The notes under the pieces: generated by a model
Told to the model about the DNA's origin: nothing
The model's input: the letters and a program-made list of their open reading frames with translations, nothing else
Database searches by the model: none
Source: Branchinecta lynchi
Lineage: Eukaryota > Arthropoda > Branchiopoda > Anostraca > Branchinectidae
Assembly (NCBI GenBank): GCA_023053575.1
Contig: JAKZAP010000020.1
Span: 16,673,998-16,737,997, forward strand
DNA: 64,000 bases
Direction: 5' to 3'
Translations under genes and position numbers: made by a program
In this document: piece after piece, positions 53,776-63,621 of the stretch
Position numbering within the stretch: position 1 is the stretch's first letter
How the letters are laid out: each line of letters begins with the position of its first letter

Positions 53776-54193
53776 GTTGCGTTTTTGCAGATACCATGAT
53801 ATCTGTTACCACCGTAACTGGATCTGCAATAAGTCGTTTTTGCAGTTACCCTGGTATCTGATATACGGTTGCTCTGCAAAAACGACAATTGCCGAAACTG
53901 CACTTTCCGAAGTCATCCCGAAAGAAAAACAGATATTCAGTCACATCACTAAGTGCCAAACTTCTGCCACACCAATTTGACAAAAATTGATGAAGGTGAG
54001 ATGACTTTTTCAAATACCACGACCAGTTACCACGGTCGGACCGTGGTATCTGGATATCTGTTACCACGATAACTGCCCAGATACCACGATAACTGCAAAA
54101 ACGCCTTTTGACCGTGGTATCAGATACCACGATAACTGCAAAAACGACTTTAAACCGTGGTATCAGATACCATGGTATCTGCGAAACCGCAGC
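53776..54193. mobile_element. Family C foldback element, copy 2
   Basis: Ends GCGTTTTTGCAGATACCATG and CATGGTATCTGCGAAACCGC are inverted repeats. The centre (GAAGTCATCCCGAAAGAAAA, GTGAGATGACTTTT) matches copy 1 at 12.5 kb. One extra block of AACTGCAAAAACGACTTT is present. Confidence 0.75.
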
Positions 54194-54517
54194 TAAGGTT
54201 AAGTAGCGGCAAAGACAAAAATATGGTTAGGATAAAACCAGCACTAAAAGCGACACAAAATGAGATATGTGATGAATTTGTACACTCGACAAATCATGAG
54301 GATTCTCCTCTCATTATTTCCTCAACTACTACCTGAATAAGCAATATCAATCCAAATTTCCCAAACAGTCCAGCATTTGCGAAACCTAACGAATCCATTA
54401 GAGCTTCTTTCTAACGAGATTCTGGGATCACTCGAACTTACAAATCTACGCTAGGATGAACAACTTATCTGAAACACATTCGATAAAGCTTTGCAGCGCT
54501 TTCCCTGGACAGGAACG

Positions 54518-54811
54518 AAGACGCTTTCACACTGACGCCTTGTGGCACTGCGTGTGCGTTTATCTTGCTATGCGTAAAGGTTCCGTAGCGAATCTTTCCC
54601 ACCTGCGTGAGAAGCTTTTAAGCTGGATTCGTATTTACGTTCTGCTTCCTCGGTTTCTTCTGCTGGATTTCGTTTCTTTCATCATTAGTAAGTTTATCTT
54701 CCTCATTAGTAGGTTTTTCTTCAAAATCTTAAATTTTTCACTGACAACTCTGATGCGTACTCGTTCTCGTAGCTCATTGTGAAGGGCTCAACGCGTCAGT
54801 GTGAAAGCGGC
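54518..54811. mobile_element. MITE R with 20-bp inverted repeats
   Basis: AGACGCTTTCACACTGACGC and GCGTCAGTGTGAAAGCGGCT delimit about 294 bp. The 108-codon plus-strand frame across it is a by-product and is not called. Confidence 0.65.
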
Positions 54812-55156
54812 TGTTAAACCACGATCATACTGAGTGATGCTTTAAAAACCTTAATCCTTTAAAGGAGGATATGCCAACAGCTTGAGCCAAGGTATATTTG
54901 AGACAACTATGGTCTGGTCACGGCGTCTCGCAAATGCCTTATTATTTGTGACAGGCGAAACAACTGTCTCTTGTCATACAAGAAGGTTCTGTTTCGTGCC
55001 TAGCTTTTTGTCCTTGTCAGCAGTCTTGTTACAGACAAAGCGCTCCAAATTTGAACAAGAGATTGCACGTGACAACTGCCTTACAGATAAGAAGCAGTTG
55101 GTGTGCCTGCTAACGAACTTTGTTTTATTTGCGACAACTGTCAACTGACAGGGCCT

Positions 55157-55705
55157 AAAGACCCATTCACAACGGGTTTTAGCTAATACTCGATACCAGC
55201 CAGTTCCAGAAATCGCTCTGAGACCGAGAATTAGCTGGCTTTCTGCCGTTCGCAATTGGTCTTGGTGCCAGTTTCGGATACCAGCTGGTCTAGCACCCAA
55301 GTTGAATCAGTTAAAATTTCGAGGGTACTAGCCAATCAGATTATTTTGGGGAATATTGAGAACAATTCTGATTGGCTAGTTTCGAACCAAGCCCAATAGA
55401 TAAAATCACATCCACTCCTTGCTGTATTGAAAACCGAAAGTGAATTTAGGTCATTGTTCTTCGGTCTGACGTCGTTCAGCGTTAGCCAATTGGAACATAA
55501 CTGAGAATTCCTCTAAGTAATGTGATTGGCTAGTATCATGAAAAGCTGAACTGATTTCAACTTGGGTGCGAGACTAGCTGGTACCCGAAACTGGCACCAG
55601 TATCGACTGCGAACGGCAGAAACCCAGCTAATTCTCGGTCTCAGAGCGATTTCCGGAACTGGCTGGTACCGAGTATTAGTTAAAACCCGTTGTGAATGGG
55701 CTTTC
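55157..55705. mobile_element. Element with about 185-bp inverted repeats
   Basis: CCCATTCACAACGGGTTTTA onward (to ACTAGCCAATCAGA) is mirrored from TGTGATTGGCTAGT to TAAAACCCGTTGTGAATGGG at roughly 88% identity. The unique centre is about 175 bp. Each arm carries a CCAAT/ATTGG box. No transposase. Long arms suggest a foldback or Mutator-like remnant. Confidence 0.75.
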
Positions 55706-55782
55706 AAATAAAAGGCATTTGGTTATGACAAGGCCGAAAAGTGAGTCAAGACGAAACAAGTGACAATCAAATAAAACTCCTT

Positions 55783-55945
55783 GAGCCAAAAAAGCTGACT
55801 GGGAAACATATTCAAACAATGCATTAAGCGGATACGCCAGATACGATGCTTTGGCAGCGATATTTCGGCCCTTGTTGGCAAGGGTCCTCGTTAGGCTGCC
55901 AAAGCATCGTAGCTGACGTATCTGTTTTATGCATTGTTTGAATAT
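55783..55945. mobile_element. Family W foldback element, copy 7 (most compact)
   Basis: The arms AAACAATGCATTAAGCGGAT and TGTTTTATGCATTGTTT converge on a perfect 15-bp pair around one hammerhead-like core. This is the shortest W element and shows that a single core at the apex of a palindrome is the basic unit. Confidence 0.8.
55844..55909 (-). ncRNA. Hammerhead ribozyme-like core with perfect 15-bp stem I, W7
   Basis: Minus strand: CGATGCTTTGGCAGC, CTAACGA (one change from CTGANGA), stem II GGACCCTTGCCAACAAGGGC plus C, GAAATATC, GCTGCCAAAGCATCG. The flanking strands pair without mismatch. The stem sequence differs entirely from other W copies beyond four pairs, so the pairing is conserved while the sequence is not. 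Confidence 0.5.
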
Positions 55946-56094
55946 CAAACAAAACGCGGCTCCCATAAGTGAGGAAAATCACAGCAGATCTCTAATCGCC
56001 ACGTTCTTACCATACGAATTCTTATCTAATAATATTGTGGACTAGTTCTATGTCTTTAACCCTAGACACATGTTGGGAGCTAAAACATGTCCCG

Positions 56095-56870
56095 CGAATA
56101 CACAACATTTTTGGGATCCCAAACGCAAGTGGAGGGATACCTATGACTCCGTAAGTTGTCCGTCTGTCTGTCAACACGATAACTCTCGAAACGGTAGAGA
56201 TATTTTCTTTACACTTGGTATGAGGATCCAATGGGTCAAAGTATAGGCCAGGTTCGTAGATAAGCCCTGTAGCCCCATATTTAGGGGTGGGGGAGAGGTT
56301 TCAAATCAAGGGATGTAAAATAATGTTTTCAAAGCCTGAGATAGTAGATTTAGGCGTAAAGAGACATGGTGAATACATATCTGAAACTTATTTTCTAGCC
56401 GAACAATTAGTTCGTTTGGAATCCCGCCAAAACCGGAAAATTTGCTAAAGCTTTATTTTAGTTTTTGCCTGACAAGTGGTTCACCGGGAATCCGGCCCAA
56501 ACCGGATATTTGGGAGAAGTAAGGTATCCAAATCAATTTCATCAAAGTAGATATTACGTATAGGGGTAAACTCACATGCTCAATCCATATTGTACGTCAC
56601 TGCTTTGACATGTGTTACGTCATTACGATCCTCTGCTAGCCATATTATGTTGTGCTATTATGGAAATAAAGAATGTATTATATTATATTATTATATTATA
56701 CCTGAACCTGGTTCTCTCAGATGACTAGCCATTGGCATTAATCTATTTTTACATTCTAACAGTAAAATGGTCAAGGAGTTTTACACCGGAGTTCATACAT
56801 GACGCAATTGTCTGGATAAAATATCACATTTTTGGGATCCCATCGAAACCTTTGGTCTTGTTCTGTCAGA
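56095..56870 (-). mobile_element. Family G element, copy 6
   Basis: Starts ACATTTTTGGGATCCCAAAC and GCAAGTGGAGGGATACC, ends CATTTTTGGGATCCCATCGA. A LINE-type tail, GGAAATAAAGAATG with TATTA repeats, interrupts it at 56620-56702. Confidence 0.65.
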
Positions 56871-56920
56871 TTTTCACGTCTACGTGGTTTAGGTCTTCGC
56901 TATCATCAGACTTCATGAGA

Positions 56921-57989
56921 AAGTGAGAAATGAGAAACTATTATGGCCAGAACACAAGAAAAGGAAAACTAGAGAAGAACCATGACCGAGTCTAAGGTCC
57001 AAGGAAAAGGTCCAAACGAAAAGCAAAAGGGCGAATTAAGTCGGTCAAGCATTTTAGACAAGTCTACCACAAATCTTGGGTTTCTGCACGGACAATGCCA
57101 AACGCTGGGTATATGAAACGTTTCGAATTGCTAATATCAAACGTCGGTTACCCTATGCCACGGCTGAGCACCCAACCCTGGCCTAACCCACTATAACCAT
57201 ATGAAAAAAAAATGACTTTGTGGTCGTATGGTAGTTGTACGAAAAAGTTGCTTGTATTGATATGCAGTAGTATGGAATATTTCGATTTAGCACGCCTCCG
57301 ACTGGGTTAATCTTAAGTACTAGTATCCGATAGCACCCAATCTTGCTTTAGCAGTATCCAGTTTGCTGGTAGTAGCATGCACTGGCAGCAGTTACTACCA
57401 CATGTAACTTTTTCGTACAACTCCATCAGACTAATTCTCAAAAAAATTTCATCGGGAAAGGACCTCTAACTCGTTGTTTTCTAAGCTCAACTTCACTCAA
57501 ATCATCAACACCTTACTGGGGTAGGGTACCCAGCGTTTGACATTGGATAACCGGCTTTCGGCATAGCCTATTCCAAACCGTCGGACTACCCAACTTTGAA
57601 ATAGCCTATCTAAAAATCAAAGTTTTGTAGTAGACCGCCTGACACGTCATTTGACAAGCATTAGGCTACACTATCATGGCAACTAGGACTCACAAATAGT
57701 AAAGTAAGCCCCTAGGATCATAGGCCTAAACCGCTAACGGCGAAAAGCCCACATCACTGCAAAAAAAAAACACAATCAAATCGTACTACCGCGTGAGGTT
57801 TGAAGCCAGGCTCCGAGTCACCGGCCTAAGGCACTGAGTTTACCAATAGCAAAATGAAGAAACGACTGCAAAAAAAAAAAAAAAGATCGGTCGAAAACGC
57901 ACACATTAGCCTACACCGTATAGCAGAGCACTCGAAGTAAGTTTCACGACTAATAACCTAATCAGAGGACGCATAAGTGTGAGATGGTC
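56921..57989. repeat. Nested palindromes downstream of ANKLE1
   Basis: 57233-57422 is a MITE with ends AGTTGTACGAAAAAGTT and AACTTTTTCGTACAACT. Around it, GACAATGCCAAACGCTGGGT (57088) is mirrored by ACCCAGCGTTTGACATTG (57528). The rest is unclassified. On the minus strand this is the 3' flank of ANKLE1. Confidence 0.55.
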
Positions 57990-58153
57990 TTAAGTTAGGT
58001 CCACAGGCCGGATATGGCGCTCCCCTTCCGCCAGAAAGACGTGTAAAGCTTGGTGGAGAAGCCAGACTCCCAGATCTTTTCGTTGGGTGCATCGCCAAGT
58101 AGAAACCAGGCCATGGCATTCCCCTTGCTTCGCATTTGTGAGAGCTTGAAGGC
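57990..58153 (-). CDS. ANKLE1: ANKLE1 last exon
   Basis: The acceptor CTTTGTCTAG precedes codons that, joined to the G from the previous exon, read GLQALTNAKQGECHGLVSTW, then KDLGVWLLHQALHVFLAEGE, RHIRPVDLT and TAA. The LTNxKQG and FLAEGER motifs are signature ANKLE1 C-terminal sequence. The donor of the preceding exon is GTTTGA, weaker than usual. Confidence 0.9.
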
Positions 58154-61100
58154 CTAGACAAAGAAGGTTGGTCATTATTATTCTAGTTTACGGCAGTACA
58201 CGACGGAGACCCAAAATTTAATATTTGACGCAAACAATTGCGTCTTGTAAATATTCGGTCTTCGCCAGACTTCTTGAACACTTTCACTATTAAAATTTAA
58301 AAACAGATTAATGCCAATGGCTAGTCATCTGAAGAAACCAGTTCAGGTATGGATTCGGCATGTGTGTTTACCGCTTTACCCCACGTCTACTTTGAAGAAA
58401 CCGATCGTCAAATATCCGGTTTCAGCCGGATTCCGGGTGAACTACTTGTCCGGTAAAAAACTAAAGCTCAAAAAGAATTGATAAATTTTAACTATTAACA
58501 AATTCTCCGGTTTCGGCCAGATCCCGGCCAAACTCTATGTCGGGGTAGAAAACGGTTGTCATATACGGATCAGCATGTCTTCTTGCCCCTAATCTAATAT
58601 TTTATCAACCTCAATTAAAATTTTAATTTAAAAAAAAAATTCCAGTTCTAGCCGGATTCCCAGCGAACCACTTGTCCGGGTAGAAAACGATTGTCGTATA
58701 CAGATTCAGTATGTCTTCTTACCCTTAAATCTAATATTTAATCAACTTCAAATAAAATTTTTACTTTTAACAAAATTGTCCGGAGAGAAAATAAGTTTCA
58801 GATATGATGATGATGATATTATTTATGATCCGTCAAAATAAATACAAGGCACAAAGACGGAATAAATAATAAAGAAAAAAGAGAAAAAGAAAAGAAAATA
58901 CGAAAGAGAATTAACTGACGAAATACACACTAACTTTTACCATGCAATTAAACCAAGAGGGTTTTCCAGTCGTGATCAATATTTTGTCTATAAGTTTCTA
59001 TTTGTTTCTCCACTACTGTTAGTGGATAACGAATTTAATAACGACTGGAAATTTTTTTAATTTCTCGTCCAAGGGGGTAGGCGTAATATATATTTAGCAA
59101 AACGATAGAATGTTCCTCAAGACTGACTATCTTATTGGCTTTTTAAAACGTTTGTTTTCGTGCCTTAATCCGACCCCCCCCCCCCCCTAAATATTCGGCT
59201 ACAGGGCTCATCTACGAACCTGACCTGTACTTTAACCCAATGGATCCTGATACCAAGTTTGAAGAAAATATCTCTACCCCTTCGAAAGTTTTCGAGCTGA
59301 CAGACGGACAGACAGACAGACGGGCCACTTTTACGAAGTCATAGGTATCCCTCCACTTACGTTTTGGGATCCCAAAAACGAAGTAATGAATGCGTAATGG
59401 TTAATACTGGTACGGTAATACAATGGTACAAGACTAGCGTAGATGAAGCATTAAATATAAGTCGGGGTGGAGGATACTCATCCAAATGCTAGAGGGACCA
59501 GTCCAGGTCCCACGGAAAATTTGGTTCTTGTTTTCTTGGGCGGACTGGGAATAAACGGGCTTGACCTTTTGGTTATTAGCGTTGCCATGATGTCAAAGTT
59601 TCAACCCTTTCACTACAGCTCCGCAAAGGCTCATTCCTGTTAAAGTAGAACTAAAAGACTAAAATATTCCGTTGTTACGCAGAATTGTTTCATGTTCCAC
59701 TCATAATGTTCTTGCTTCGAAACCTCAGTCGTTACATGGAAAAGTACTCGCATTGACGTATCAGCGAGCCGAACCAATCACAGGCAGCGTTTGTTAAATG
59801 ATAAATCACGTCAGAAGTTTTAGTTGATCCTGTTCTTACTGCAAACGGTTTTGCGTTTTCTTTCTTCCGGAATTTTCTAGAAAGAGCCGCAGCTGCCTGG
59901 AATCTCATTAATTCCCTAATCAAACCTATAAACGTTAGTAAAGTCGTCAAACCTAGCGCTTCAATCATAGCAGCTTCCCGCGTGAACGCTTCAGCCGGTG
60001 TCACGTTCTGAAAAACGTGTAGCGAAACGACTCCGTGAGAGCTGTTCCAAATGTCGGTGATCCTCTGGAGCTTCCGACTCTCCTACAAAGAAAAAGATTT
60101 CTAGTCGAAGCAAGCCACCGGTGTTCTCTATGCCGAACACTTCATACGACCAAAGGCGTATTCTCGTCGTTCCCTGAGGAGTCCACGGGGATCAAGGGGA
60201 ACGCCGAGAACAGAGGGAGTCACTCCACGCGGATTCCGGGGACGGAAAACAGCGAGAACACGGGGAATACTTCAAAAATAGATTTTGTTCGAGAAAAATG
60301 TATGCAGTTGTAGAAATTAGTCTGGATCCACTATATTTTGGGTTTTCTTTATTCTGATTATTTTTAAGTAATTTACATTGCACAACACTGATTCCCCTCC
60401 GAATCTGAGAGGGATTCTTTTTTGATGATGGATATGATAATCGGAGCATTCCCCGTCCGTTGGAACTCGCGAGAATAGGGGAAGTGAGTGAGGGACAAAC
60501 AAAAACGCAGGACTCCTCAAAATGAGTCCCCGGGAACGGCGAGAATACTCCTCAAATCTCTTCTTCTTCCAAGATCCGTCATCAAGTCAATGAGGAACTG
60601 TAAAAGAACTTCAGATTGGAACGACAATTGGAAGGTAATAGGGGAGCTAGTGGGGATCACGAATCCTACCGAGATACAAAACAATCGGGCTAGGGTAGAT
60701 AGTTCATACTGGCCGTACGCCACAGGTTCAGTCCAGATCAGTGCATGGTCGGTCGTTGGTGCGAGAGGGAAGAAAAAATTCTTATCCAGGGTCTTGTAGC
60801 TCAAGCGTGAAGAAACCTACTAAAGCATGGTGTCGCAGTCACCGTGGTTCCCCCGGCTATACGGGACTGGCGGTTGAGCCAGTCGCGGGTTGTGGCAAGA
60901 AGTAATAAGCTAAAAGTAATCAAGTTGGAAGGTCCGACGCACTTCTTCAACTCGCGAAGGAGAAGCTACACGCATGCCGCTAGTTCTGCTAGCTTCCTTA
61001 CAATGAGCTCCTTCAGAAATTTAAGCTTGAGTCCCGTAGGTTGAAACTGTGCATGGCTTCCGGTAAGAAAATGCTTGACCACCCTGTCCATAAGTATATA

Positions 61101-62275
61101 CTTCTACCACCGTTCAATACTGCTCGCGAACGACCTGCAAGAGCGGCCTCAGTGGTGATCCCAAAACTCCAACACGTAAAATGTGACCATGCACGGTATG
61201 AAAAGACGTTTGTACCGTCTTTCTTTAAAATTTTTAATCTTATTTAGTATTTACTTTTATATATGACGTTGACATATTTATATATGAGTGTCTACATGTA
61301 TATAGGACGATTTCGACAAATTTGGATTTCACCACGATAGTTCGAAAAGAATAAAGCGATATCTATCTATCAAAGGATTTGCACAAAAGCAGAGTACCAC
61401 AGGCGTCTATTTTATATTTCAGAGCACATTATCACTCGTTCCTGGAGAGGTAGTACGACAATTTTGTCCTCTCTAGCCTTCAGCTAATTGGCAAAATACA
61501 TTTTTGACAGATTAGAAATGTAACAAATCCTTGTTAAATGGGAATCCAGCGTATGTTGTTAGTCTTTGATATGAGCAAAAACTGCATTCAGTCACATCTG
61601 TACCTAATTTCGTTCGTTAATTTGGGTATTACCCACTCTTAAGTTTCATCCTGGTCACACCTTACGAAGAAATTCAAGATATCCACCATCATCACTGATA
61701 GGCAAACAAAACTAGCTTAAGTCAGTGATTGTCGTCTGTGATTGGTCCAAAGTTACGTTTCAAAATGGTGGAGATGGGTTTTTTCCATCTCGTTCATTTT
61801 TCGTTTTCATTGTCTTTTCTTCCCAATTTCGGTTTTAAGACAGTCTTATTACCGGCGTTGTTACCAGGTGTGACTATAGTGGGTTCCGAAAAAGACTAGT
61901 TCAGACCTACTTCTCAACGAGGTCAAGCACGTTAGGAAAATCAATGTCGCTGACAGTGTCGGACCTCGGATGCAATAATGACAATCAGACATCAGACTTC
62001 ATTTCCTTACCTTTTTACTTGCCGTTCCATCCAGAAACTTCTTCGCTTCGTATAAATGTGCGTATGACCTGGACTTCGTCCCCTTCCCGACGTAGAAAAT
62101 GGACCCGACGAAAGTCTTCCATAATTCAGCAAACTGCATATTCTCTACGACTGCCCTTAACGGTAAGTTTCGGGTAAGCCTCGGATCCAGTAGTAAGTAA
62201 GTGAAGGATTTCTTTCCTTGATTCCGGGTCAAGAAGCAGTTGTCAAAGCTTAGGATCATTTTTTGTTCAAGGAGC
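57990..62275 (-). CDS. ANKLE1: ANKLE1/LEM-3 GIY-YIG endonuclease, last three exons (5' partial)
   Basis: Join(complement) of 62011-62275, 59953-60082 and 57990-58153, all GT-AG and in phase, gives about 185 C-terminal residues. Family: ANKLE1 (LEM-3 in nematodes) is an ankyrin/LEM-domain protein whose C-terminal GIY-YIG nuclease cuts DNA, including chromatin bridges at the midbody. Visible motifs: FTYLLLDPR (the GIY strand), IFYVGKGTKSRSYAHLYEA (the YIG strand and arginine), GVVSLHVFQ, FTREAAMIEALG (metal-binding Glu), LTNAKQG (conserved Asn), and the C-terminal LLHQALHVFLAEGERHIRP. All catalytic positions look intact. Ankyrin and LEM exons are not in the window or were not recognised. The gene shares strand with TRUB2, about 8.4 kb upstream of it. 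Confidence 0.9.
58197..59390 (+). mobile_element. Family G element, copy 7, in ANKLE1 intron
   Basis: From GGAGACCCAAAATTTAATAT to CTTACGTTTTGGGATCCCAA with the 130-160 bp subrepeats (GTCTTCTTACCCTTAAATC, CAACTTCAAATAAAA). An unrelated A/T-rich piece with AATAAATACAAGGCACAAAG interrupts it at about 58805-59110. A C run lies at 59176-59188. Confidence 0.65.
59953..60082 (-). CDS. ANKLE1: ANKLE1 penultimate exon
   Basis: Acceptor CTTTTTCTTTGTAG. The frame reads ESRKLQRITDIWNSSHGVVS, LHVFQNVTPAEAFTREAAMI, EAL and a split Gly. A false acceptor (GTTTTTCAG) at 60008 lies within the exon; the codons before it (GVVSLHVFQ) match the family, so the longer exon is chosen. Phase 0 in, 1 out. Confidence 0.9.
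60158..60548. mobile_element. Family I element, copy 2
   Basis: GTATTCTCGTCGTTCC and GGAACGGCGAGAATAC delimit 391 bp colinear with copy 1 at 52.1 kb. It begins 75 bases upstream of the penultimate ANKLE1 exon, in the intron. Confidence 0.8.
60940..61372 (+). pseudogene. LINE ORF2 C-terminus and 3' tail in ANKLE1 intron
   Basis: The frame reads LPYNELLQKFKLESRRLKLC, MASGKKMLDHPVHKYILLPP and HARYEKTFVPSFFKIFNLI then TAG at 61245-61247. A 3' UTR ends with AATAAAGCGATATCTATCTA, TC. It belongs to the same LINE group as the tails at 31.3 and 43.9 kb. Upstream reading (60840-60940) is frameshifted. Confidence 0.75.
61373..62010. other. ANKLE1 intron stretch with no recognised feature
   Basis: No exon, shared repeat or inverted repeat recognised. 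Confidence 0.35.
62011..62275 (-). CDS. ANKLE1: ANKLE1 exon with the GIY-YIG strands
   Basis: Acceptor AACACTTTTTCCCAG, donor AAAAAG|GTAAGG. The frame reads LLEQKMILSF, KKSFTYLLLDPRLTRNLPLR, AELWKTFVGSIFYVGKGTKS, RSYAHLYEA and TASKK. One base at the start completes a codon begun in an upstream exon not found here. Phase 2 in (needs two bases from upstream), 0 out. Confidence 0.9.
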
Positions 62276-62590
62276 CTGGGAAAAAGTGTTATGAGATATT
62301 TTCATCTGCATTCATAGAAATAGACAGTAGTGGTTGGGTTGCTCGCAGAAGCATACCCACTCTAGTTCTCGATTCCGGGATTTAACATTTTTAGGGCAGC
62401 AGCTCCAATGGGCCGCTGAAAATTAAAAATCCTAAAACGTACGTGCACATCTAGCGAGTTGCCGATGATTTCCACAGGGGGTCCCGAGCCTTTCTTCATT
62501 GGGGGGAGCGAACTTGGTAAAACTGATCAAATCGGTACCTGTTTTTTACCGGTTTTTTTTCTTCTAAAACCACAGCGATTTTCTTCAAGA
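62276..62590. other. ANKLE1 intron or upstream stretch with no recognised feature
   Basis: No exon that ends in the phase needed by the exon at 62011-62275 was recognised. Confidence 0.3.
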
Positions 62591-63310
62591 AAGCTAAAAT
62601 TTTAAAAGTTGCATAGTATGTACAAAATCAAGTCTAAAAAGAAAATTTGGTGCGTTTTCACGCTCTTTCACTTTTTTTTTTTCAGGGATACGCCGTCACT
62701 AGCCTTTTACCTTTGGGGGACGTCCAGTTTTGCTAACGGGACTGGAAAATCTGCCGACAAAATAACGCGGTTGCTGCAAAACGGCTGTACCCAGGACAAA
62801 TTAAAGCCCCGCAGTCGGATTTTTTTAATCCACCTTTTTTCTGGCAACATTTAACTACTTTCCATGCAAATTCTAGCTTTAATGTGGTTCAAGCCCCCTA
62901 AAATTCCAAGCCTCAAACGCGAAAAAATGACGCACCCTTCTTCTGAATAGTGAACTGCGAAATGCGCCGCAGGAGAAATTTTGTGGAAACACTAACGTTG
63001 AAAGTGCCTTTTTGCGATCCCAAGACTACCTACCAAACCACAGAGCTGTCTGGCGAAAAAAAGCCAACCAGGGCAAAGTAGATACAAATTACATTTATTC
63101 TGAATTTACAGCAAACAAAAGTAGACTAGTTTTCACGTCAAGAGACGTGCTTATCCTGAAGTACTGCAATCATTAGAAGTCAACGTTAAGTAATGAATGG
63201 CAACCAGCTGAAGCTACCGTTAAATGGTACAGAACAGGGACTAAATAAATGCCAGTTAAACTACCGAACTCAGTAACTGGGGGTGAACCAAATAACGAAT
63301 TCGTACTACC
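62591..63310 (-). repeat. Family H/X repeat, copy 2
   Basis: In reverse orientation it repeats 44380-44935: GAAATGCGCCGCAGGAGAAA, CGTGCTTATCCTGAAGTACT, AACTACCGAACTCAGTAACT. The plus frame at 62609-62854 is part of it. Confidence 0.65.
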
Positions 63311-63465
63311 TAACAAGTGCGCAAGCGCTCAAACGAGAAGTGTGAAAGTAAAACGTGTATCACATCTCATATACAAACAGCGTTAGAACCAGGACCTTTC
63401 ATATCCCCAATAACCAAACAAGTACTGAAATAACCTAATTTAAAATCATCCCACTTTAAAAGCTT

Positions 63466-63621
63466 TCAATGTAAACAAACCGCATTTAGAAATCCAAAGA
63501 GATCTTGAACATCTTGCGAGTCAGTCGGACCCTTCAAAGCTCTTTTCCAATAGAAAGGTGCAATAAACCAAAATACCCCCTTCGTCACAACTTCATTAAG
63601 AACATCAGGCATATCATTCAT
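63466..63621 (-). CDS. Unidentified 51-residue ORF or exon fragment
   Basis: The frame MNDMPDVLNEVVTKGVFWFI, APFYWKRALKGPTDSQDVQD, LFGFLNAVCLH is open for 15 more codons upstream of the ATG. The sequence looks protein-like, but I know no family. A candidate donor (GCG|GTTTGT) would be in phase 0, which does not fit the next ANKLE1 exon. It may be part of another gene, an old element, or chance. Confidence 0.2.
   Translation of the reverse strand: MNDMPDVLNEVVTKGVFWFIAPFYWKRALKGPTDSQDVQDLFGFLNAVCLH

Noticed and set aside
54456..54782. 108-codon frame with hydrophobic stretch
   Set aside because: It spans a MITE with clear inverted repeats. The hydrophobic run comes from a T-rich interior.
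57990..62275. GIY-YIG domain as part of a Penelope-like retroelement
   Set aside because: Penelope elements also carry GIY-YIG, and hammerhead-like repeats are present. But here the domain is split by introns and continues into the LTNAKQG and FLAEGER C-terminus characteristic of ANKLE1, with no reverse transcriptase next to it.
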